9,079 nt of DNA from Microcaldota archaeon (lineage in GTDB: Archaea > Micrarchaeota > Micrarchaeia > Norongarragalinales > Norongarragalinaceae), in the NCBI GenBank assembly GCA_016214445.1, contig JACROM010000050.1, forward strand, positions 12,693 through 21,771. The letters are read 5' to 3'. Below, piece after piece: positions 5,574 to 9,079 of the stretch. A program made the position numbers and the translations under genes. The notes under the pieces were generated by a model. It ran no database searches and had not been told where the DNA came from. It saw only the letters and a program-made list of their open reading frames with translations. Each line of letters starts with the position of its first letter. The stretch's first letter is position 1.

Positions 5574-6836
5574 CCTCGGTACCACGTCCAGCACTACGCC
5601 TGCCGCGACGGTCTGTCCCATGTCGCGCATCGCGAACCTTCCCAAGGCAGGGTACTCGCTGTATTTTTCGACTACCAGCGGCCTGGTCGGCTTGACCTTG
5701 ACTATGGCGACGTCACCGGTCTTTAGGAAGTCCGGGTTCTTCTGCATGGTCTGGCCGGTCTTCGGGTCCTTCTTTTCAAGTATTTCTACTATGGTGCACG
5801 CCATCTGGGCGGTGTGCATGTGGAATACCGGCGTGTAGTTCTTTCCGATGGCTGTCGGGTGGTTCAACACTACTATCTGCGCGGTGAATTCCTCGACAAC
5901 AGTGGGCGGCGCACTCGGGTCTCCGACCACGCTGCCTCTCTTCAAAGCCTTTTTGTCGACGTTCTTCACCGAGAAGCCGATGTTGTCGCCCGGAATTGCT
6001 TCCGTCAACGACTGGTGGTGCATTTCGATGCTTTTCACTTCAGCAGTCACTCCTTCCGGCATGATTATGACGTTCTGGCCGGGCTTCATTACCCCGGATT
6101 CAACTCTTCCTACAGGCACGGTGCCGTGGCCGGTGATGGTGAAGACTTCCTGGATGGGCAGCCTGAGCGGTTTGTCCTTCGGCTTGTGGGGCGGAGCCAG
6201 GAGGTCGAATGCCTCGATGAGCGTCGGGCCGGTGTACCATGGAGTCTTGTCGCTCCTCTTGACGAGGTTGTCGCCGTTGTAAGCGGACGTGGGTATGAAG
6301 TTTATCTTGTCGGTCGGGTATCCCATCGGCTTGATTTTCGCGATGAGCGCGCTCTTGGTCTCATTGTACTTTGACTGCTCGTAATTCACCGCATCCATCT
6401 TGTTGACGGCGATGATGAACTGCTGCACTCCCAGCACCTTCAGCAAGAAAGCGTGTTCTACTGTCTGCGCCTGCACGCCTTCCTTGGCGGAACAGACCAG
6501 CACTGCGGCGTCAGCCTGCGAGGCGCCGGTAATCATGTTCTTGATGAAGTCCTTGTGCCCGGGCGCGTCGATGATGGTAAAGTAGTATTTCTGGGTGTTG
6601 AAGTCCCTGTGCGCGATGTCGATGGTCACGCCTCTTTCGCGCTCTTCCTTGAGCTGGTCCATCGCGAAAGCGAACTCGAACGTCGGCTTGCCGACTTTTG
6701 CGGCCTCTTCCTTCAGTTTGCGCAACGTGTTTTCGTCCATTGCGCCCGTGTCGTACAACACCCTTCCGACGAGCGTTGATTTGCCGTGGTCTACGTGACC
6801 TGCGAATATCAGGTTCAAGTGCGGTTTAGCTGCCAT
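5565..6836 (-). CDS. tuf: Translation elongation factor 1-alpha (archaeal aEF1A)
   Basis: A 423-residue GTPase that delivers aminoacyl-tRNA to the ribosomal A site. All G motifs are present: GHVDHGKS (13-20), ERGVTID (67-73) with the switch-I Thr71, DAPGH (90-94), NKMD (145-148), and TSA in the G5 position. Domains II and III follow, ending in [17 protein letters not shown]. The ATG at 6836 is chosen over the in-frame one at 6866. [11 protein letters not shown] is the normal archaeal N-terminus, and GGAGGT at 6852-6847 sits 10 nt upstream as a strong Shine-Dalgarno site. Unlike several neighbours, this gene therefore has a leadered transcript. It is followed by a stop-codon hairpin, the hairpin array and uS10. 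Length and motifs are unremarkable. Confidence 0.97.
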   Translation of the reverse strand: MAAKPHLNLIFAGHVDHGKSTLVGRVLYDTGAMDENTLRKLKEEAAKVGKPTFEFAFAMDQLKEERERGVTIDIAHRDFNTQKYYFTIIDAPGHKDFIKNMITGASQADAAVLVCSAKEGVQAQTVEHAFLLKVLGVQQFIIAVNKMDAVNYEQSKYNETKSALIAKIKPMGYPTDKINFIPTSAYNGDNLVKRSDKTPWYTGPTLIEAFDLLAPPHKPKDKPLRLPIQEVFTITGHGTVPVGRVESGVMKPGQNVIIMPEGVTAEVKSIEMHHQSLTEAIPGDNIGFSVKNVDKKALKRGSVVGDPSAPPTVVEEFTAQIVVLNHPTAIGKNYTPVFHMHTAQMACTIVEILEKKDPKTGQTMQKNPDFLKTGDVAIVKVKPTRPLVVEKYSEYPALGRFAMRDMGQTVAAGVVLDVVPRKG

Positions 6837-6846
6837 TGTTCCTTCT

Positions 6847-6855
6847 ACCTCCTTA
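6847..6855 (-). promoter_or_regulatory. Shine-Dalgarno site of EF-1A
   Basis: The minus strand reads TAAGGAGGT, complementary to the 3' end of 16S rRNA, ending 10 nt before the ATG at 6836. It decides against the in-frame ATG at 6866, which lies upstream of it. Confidence 0.8.
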
Positions 6856-6937
6856 TACGTGTTCAAAAGTTGTCTTGATTGTTTTTTACAACTAAAAATC
6901 AGCCATGTTAAGCCTTTCGACTGTTTCTTTTTTGCTC

Positions 6938-6945
6938 TTTTAATA
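6938..6945 (-). promoter_or_regulatory. Candidate TATA box of EF-1A
   Basis: The minus strand reads TATTAAAA, centred near 6941. It would start transcription near 6915, giving a leader of about 80 nt. That leader holds a four-codon upstream ORF (MADF then TAG, 6906-6892), an AGTTGT/ACAACT hairpin (6893-6868) and the Shine-Dalgarno site. Other AT-rich stretches in this gap could also serve. Confidence 0.45.
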
Positions 6946-6960
6946 GTTGCTTGGAGGGTT

Positions 6961-6971
6961 AAAAAGCTTTT
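6961..6971 (-). terminator. Candidate terminator after the 298-residue protein gene
   Basis: Twelve bases past the stop, the minus strand has the palindrome AAAAGCTTTT with the run of T extended to five. This is a T-rich end compatible with archaeal termination, ahead of the EF-1A promoter. Confidence 0.4.
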
Positions 6972-6983
6972 CCTTGGCGTTTT

Positions 6984-7880
6984 TCAGGTTTCGTGCCATG
7001 GGATGGTAACTTCACACGGATTGGCTCCGTGCTTCTTGAACTCTTCCAAAAAACGTTCTTTTATTTTCAGCTGGTGTTTTCCAAGGTTGCGTGCTACCGC
7101 CTGCATGCATTCTTGGGTTTGTTTGTCCTTGAGTGCTTCTGCAGGCGTTACTCCTAACTCTTCCGCGCGGGCCTCGAGCAGCGTGTTGAGCGCGGTCAGG
7201 GTGGTCCTGTCGCGGAAGTTCAAACATGTTCTTACGCTCACAATTTTCTTTCCGCTGGCACTTCCGAGGTGTTTCCATAGTTCCGTCAAGCCTTCGTATT
7301 CTCTTGTGTATTCAGGTTCTACCAACAGATGACCAGTATGCCACCTGTCCTTTTTTGGCGCTGCCTGCTTTCCGTATACCTCAAATTGTATTGGTTGTGC
7401 CTCCTCAAGGTTCTGGCGCATATAGTGAGAAAGTATGCGCTTTAGTTTCTCTCTTGTTGCCGAGTTAATCTCCACGCTGTTTGTGTTTACGGTTATTACC
7501 CCCGCGTTTTCTGTCCCAGTTTGTACGAGGTACGTGTTCGGCCCCACCTCGATGATTTCACCTTTTTGTCCGGCTTTCAATTCCTCTCTTATTTTCTCCG
7601 CTGTTTCCTCCGTCGGTTTATCGTAAACCCCGCGTAACTTTACGTAGTAAGTAGGCGGCTGAACAATCTTCATCCCAGCCACCTGCCAGTGTACCTTTCC
7701 TACTGCCATTATCCCTTTTGGAAGGTGCTTCCTGGAGACCTCAAGCGTGCGCATGAGGATTTGCGCGCCGCCAGCGTTGTTGTGCCCTTCTTCCCTGGTT
7801 TTTATAAGCGGGGACTTCCTCTTGTCCAGTTCCTTGAGAAGCGGCTCCAGTTGTTTTACTATAGGGTGTTCTCCTTGCAT
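6984..7880 (-). CDS. Conserved-looking protein of unknown function between EF-2 and EF-1A
   Basis: A 298-residue soluble protein that I do not recognise. It has no signal peptide or membrane segment. Residues 1-55 are helical and basic. Residues 56-140 look like an alpha/beta region (KGIMAVGKVHWQVAG, PPTYYVKLRGVYDKP, KGEIIEVGPNTYLVQTG, GVITVNTNSVEI). Residues 141-215 continue mixed, with KDRWHTGHLLVEPEYTREY, and 216-298 are mainly helical. There are three cysteines (219, 258, 289) and no metal-binding cluster. The high Lys/Arg content would suit nucleic-acid or ribosome association, which is speculation. Its own TATA-like box gives a leaderless transcript, and it separates two genes that are often adjacent in archaea. 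The ORF is long, with codon use that looks like its neighbours, so it is very likely real. Confidence 0.8.
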   Translation of the reverse strand: MQGEHPIVKQLEPLLKELDKRKSPLIKTREEGHNNAGGAQILMRTLEVSRKHLPKGIMAVGKVHWQVAGMKIVQPPTYYVKLRGVYDKPTEETAEKIREELKAGQKGEIIEVGPNTYLVQTGTENAGVITVNTNSVEINSATREKLKRILSHYMRQNLEEAQPIQFEVYGKQAAPKKDRWHTGHLLVEPEYTREYEGLTELWKHLGSASGKKIVSVRTCLNFRDRTTLTALNTLLEARAEELGVTPAEALKDKQTQECMQAVARNLGKHQLKIKERFLEEFKKHGANPCEVTIPWHET

Positions 7881-7900
7881 GGTTTACAGTAGGACCGGGG

Positions 7901-7911
7901 TAAAATAAAAA
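7901..7911 (-). promoter_or_regulatory. TATA box of the 298-residue protein gene
   Basis: The minus strand reads TTTTTATTTTA, centred 26 bp upstream of the ATG at 7880, so a leaderless start is expected. The same T-rich stretch follows the EF-2 stop-codon hairpin and could also serve as its terminator tract. Confidence 0.5.
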
Positions 7912-7920
7912 GAATGGGGG

Positions 7921-7953
7921 AAAGGACTTTCGAACTAGTCCATGAAGTCCTTT
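7921..7953 (-). terminator. Hairpin spanning the EF-2 stop codon
   Basis: The minus-strand arms AAAGGACTT (7953-7945) and AAGTCCTTT (7929-7921) form a perfect 9-bp stem with a 15-nt loop that contains the TAG stop (7937-7935). A T-rich tract (7911-7901) follows after a short C-run. The stem ends match those of the EF-1A stop-codon hairpin (AAAGG and CCTTT). Confidence 0.5.
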
Positions 7954-9079
7954 GCAGTTGGAGGCGTTTCAGGCTCGCCCTTGCGCTTCCTGATGGAAGT
8001 GATGGTGGGTGCTTGGAGGTTCGTTGGCAGTTTTTCGTACCCTGCGTACTCGTAGTACCACACAGCTCGGCCTTGGGACGCGCCGCGGACGTCGGTTGCG
8101 AAGCCGAACATCTGGGAAACCGGCACTTTAGAGTTGATGTTCACGGACTCGCCTTCCTGCTGGATATCCGCGATTTGCCCGCGCCTTCCCTGTACGAGGT
8201 TGATGACGCTGCTCATGTACTCGGAGGGCACGTTGACGAACAGTTTCTGTTTCGGTTCGAGCAGGACGCAGTCCGCTTGCAGCATGGACGCGTATATCGG
8301 CCTCCTTACTGCCGGGATTATCTGGGCCGGACCGCGGTGGGCGGGGTCGACGTGGATGGACGCGTCGGTCAGCTTGACTTTCACTCCGACGCATTTTTCC
8401 TTTGCGAGCGGGCCCTGGCTCATGGCCTGGTCGAACGCATCCAAGAGCAGTTCCTTGATGTCCTGCAGGTACTCCGGTCCTTTCTTCTGGATGGTTTCCT
8501 CGTAGACCACTATGGGCGGCGAGGTTTCTATCTCTACGCCGCGCTCGTTCCTTATCTTGTACTCTATGATTTCGAGGTGGAGTTCTCCCATGCCGGAGAT
8601 GAGTTGTTCGCCGGTTTCCTGGTTGATCACCACTTTAAGCGTGGGGTCTTCCTTGCCGATTTTGCGCAGGACTTCGATGAGCTTGACGAGGTCGCGCGGG
8701 TTCTTTGCCTCTATGCTCTTGGTCACGACAGGCTCGGAGTGGTGCTTGATTTTTTCGAAGGACTCCATTTTGCCTTCCGAGACCGTTTCGCCAGCGTACA
8801 TTTCCTTGAGGCCCACTAGCGCGACGATGTTTCCTGCCGGCGCTTCTTCCACCAGCACCCTGTCCGGGCCCATGTAGACCGCTACGCCTTGCAGTTTTTC
8901 CGTCTTGTATTGTGTAGCGAGGTAGAGGTCCACTCCTTTCTTGAGCGTGCCGGAGTATATTCTTCCTACTGCGACGTCGCCTGCGTGCGGGTCCACCTGT
9001 ATTGCGGTAATCATGAAGGTCACGGGCCCCTTAGGGTCGCATGAAATCATTGCCTTGCCGTACCTGCTTTCCTTGTCGC
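7935..9079 (-). CDS. fusA: Translation elongation factor 2, 3' part (archaeal aEF2)
   Basis: The C-terminal 380 residues of the translocase GTPase. The gene is cut by the window edge, so the GTPase domain and start are missing. The visible part runs from GKAMISCDPKGP at the start of domain II (VDPHAGDVAVGRIYSG), through GMGELHLEII in domain III and PPIVVYEETI at the start of domain IV, to domain V (FVNVPSEYMSSVINLVQGRRGQI). The domain IV tip reads IHVDPAHRGPAQIIPAVRR. Its PAHRG histidine, codon 8339-8337, corresponds to the diphthamide position of archaeal and eukaryotic EF-2. The factor therefore looks competent for that modification. The gene ends in DFMD with a TAG stop inside a hairpin. 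Confidence 0.97.
   Translation of the reverse strand, partial: DKESRYGKAMISCDPKGPVTFMITAIQVDPHAGDVAVGRIYSGTLKKGVDLYLATQYKTEKLQGVAVYMGPDRVLVEEAPAGNIVALVGLKEMYAGETVSEGKMESFEKIKHHSEPVVTKSIEAKNPRDLVKLIEVLRKIGKEDPTLKVVINQETGEQLISGMGELHLEIIEYKIRNERGVEIETSPPIVVYEETIQKKGPEYLQDIKELLLDAFDQAMSQGPLAKEKCVGVKVKLTDASIHVDPAHRGPAQIIPAVRRPIYASMLQADCVLLEPKQKLFVNVPSEYMSSVINLVQGRRGQIADIQQEGESVNINSKVPVSQMFGFATDVRGASQGRAVWYYEYAGYEKLPTNLQAPTITSIRKRKGEPETPPTAKDFMD

Noticed and set aside
6813..6826. tRNA-like GGTTCAAGTGCGG T-arm motif
   Set aside because: It lies inside EF-1A codons, and no acceptor or anticodon stem can be formed around it.
6837..6866. Upstream in-frame ATG adding ten residues ([10 protein letters not shown]) to EF-1A
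   Set aside because: It lies upstream of the Shine-Dalgarno site, and archaeal EF-1A starts at [13 protein letters not shown] sequences.
7914..8819. 301-codon plus-strand open frame opposite EF-2
   Set aside because: It is the antisense of conserved EF-2 codons; long shadow frames are common opposite highly biased genes.

Overview
The window is archaeal. On the minus strand it carries three core translation genes of archaeal type: the 3' half of elongation factor 2, elongation factor 1-alpha and ribosomal protein uS10. Several genes have a TATA box centred about 25-27 bp upstream of the start codon, the geometry expected for archaeal leaderless transcripts. Small archaeal-type lipoproteins and a compact toxin-antitoxin pair fit a free-living euryarchaeal or DPANN-like lineage. 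I cannot place it more precisely without a database search.

Layout. (1) 39-2569, plus strand: two secreted lipoproteins, one with a GH114-like (MJ1477/TM1410-type) barrel, the other a multidomain protein with a six-cysteine C-terminal module. (2) 2556-2702: a short intergenic stretch between convergent genes. It holds a 28-bp perfect palindrome, a GC-rich hairpin, and an in-frame second copy of the C-terminal codons of the neighbouring gene. (3) 2700-4184, minus: a phosphohistidine-domain protein related to PEP synthase and rifampin phosphotransferase but without an ATP-grasp domain. (4) 4316-4934, plus: a ribbon-helix-helix antitoxin and RelE/ParE-like toxin, with a clear inverted-repeat operator over the promoter. 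(5) 5012-9079, minus: EF-2 (partial), an unrecognised 298-residue protein with its own promoter, EF-1A and uS10.

The most unusual element lies between EF-1A and uS10. It is a regular array of seven different hairpins (5354-5544), each 19-25 nt long and separated by linkers of only 6-7 nt. The stem sequences change from unit to unit while pairing is kept, so structure rather than sequence appears to be conserved. It would be transcribed as the EF-1A/uS10 intercistronic or uS10 leader RNA. In addition, both elongation factor genes end inside an AAAGG...CCTTT hairpin that spans the stop codon.

No gene-free stretch exceeds 300 bases. The longest are 5318-5564 (the hairpin array), 4185-4379 (divergent promoters and operator), 6837-6983 (EF-1A leader and promoter) and 2570-2699 (palindromes and relic). 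No tRNA, rRNA, CRISPR array or transposase gene was seen.
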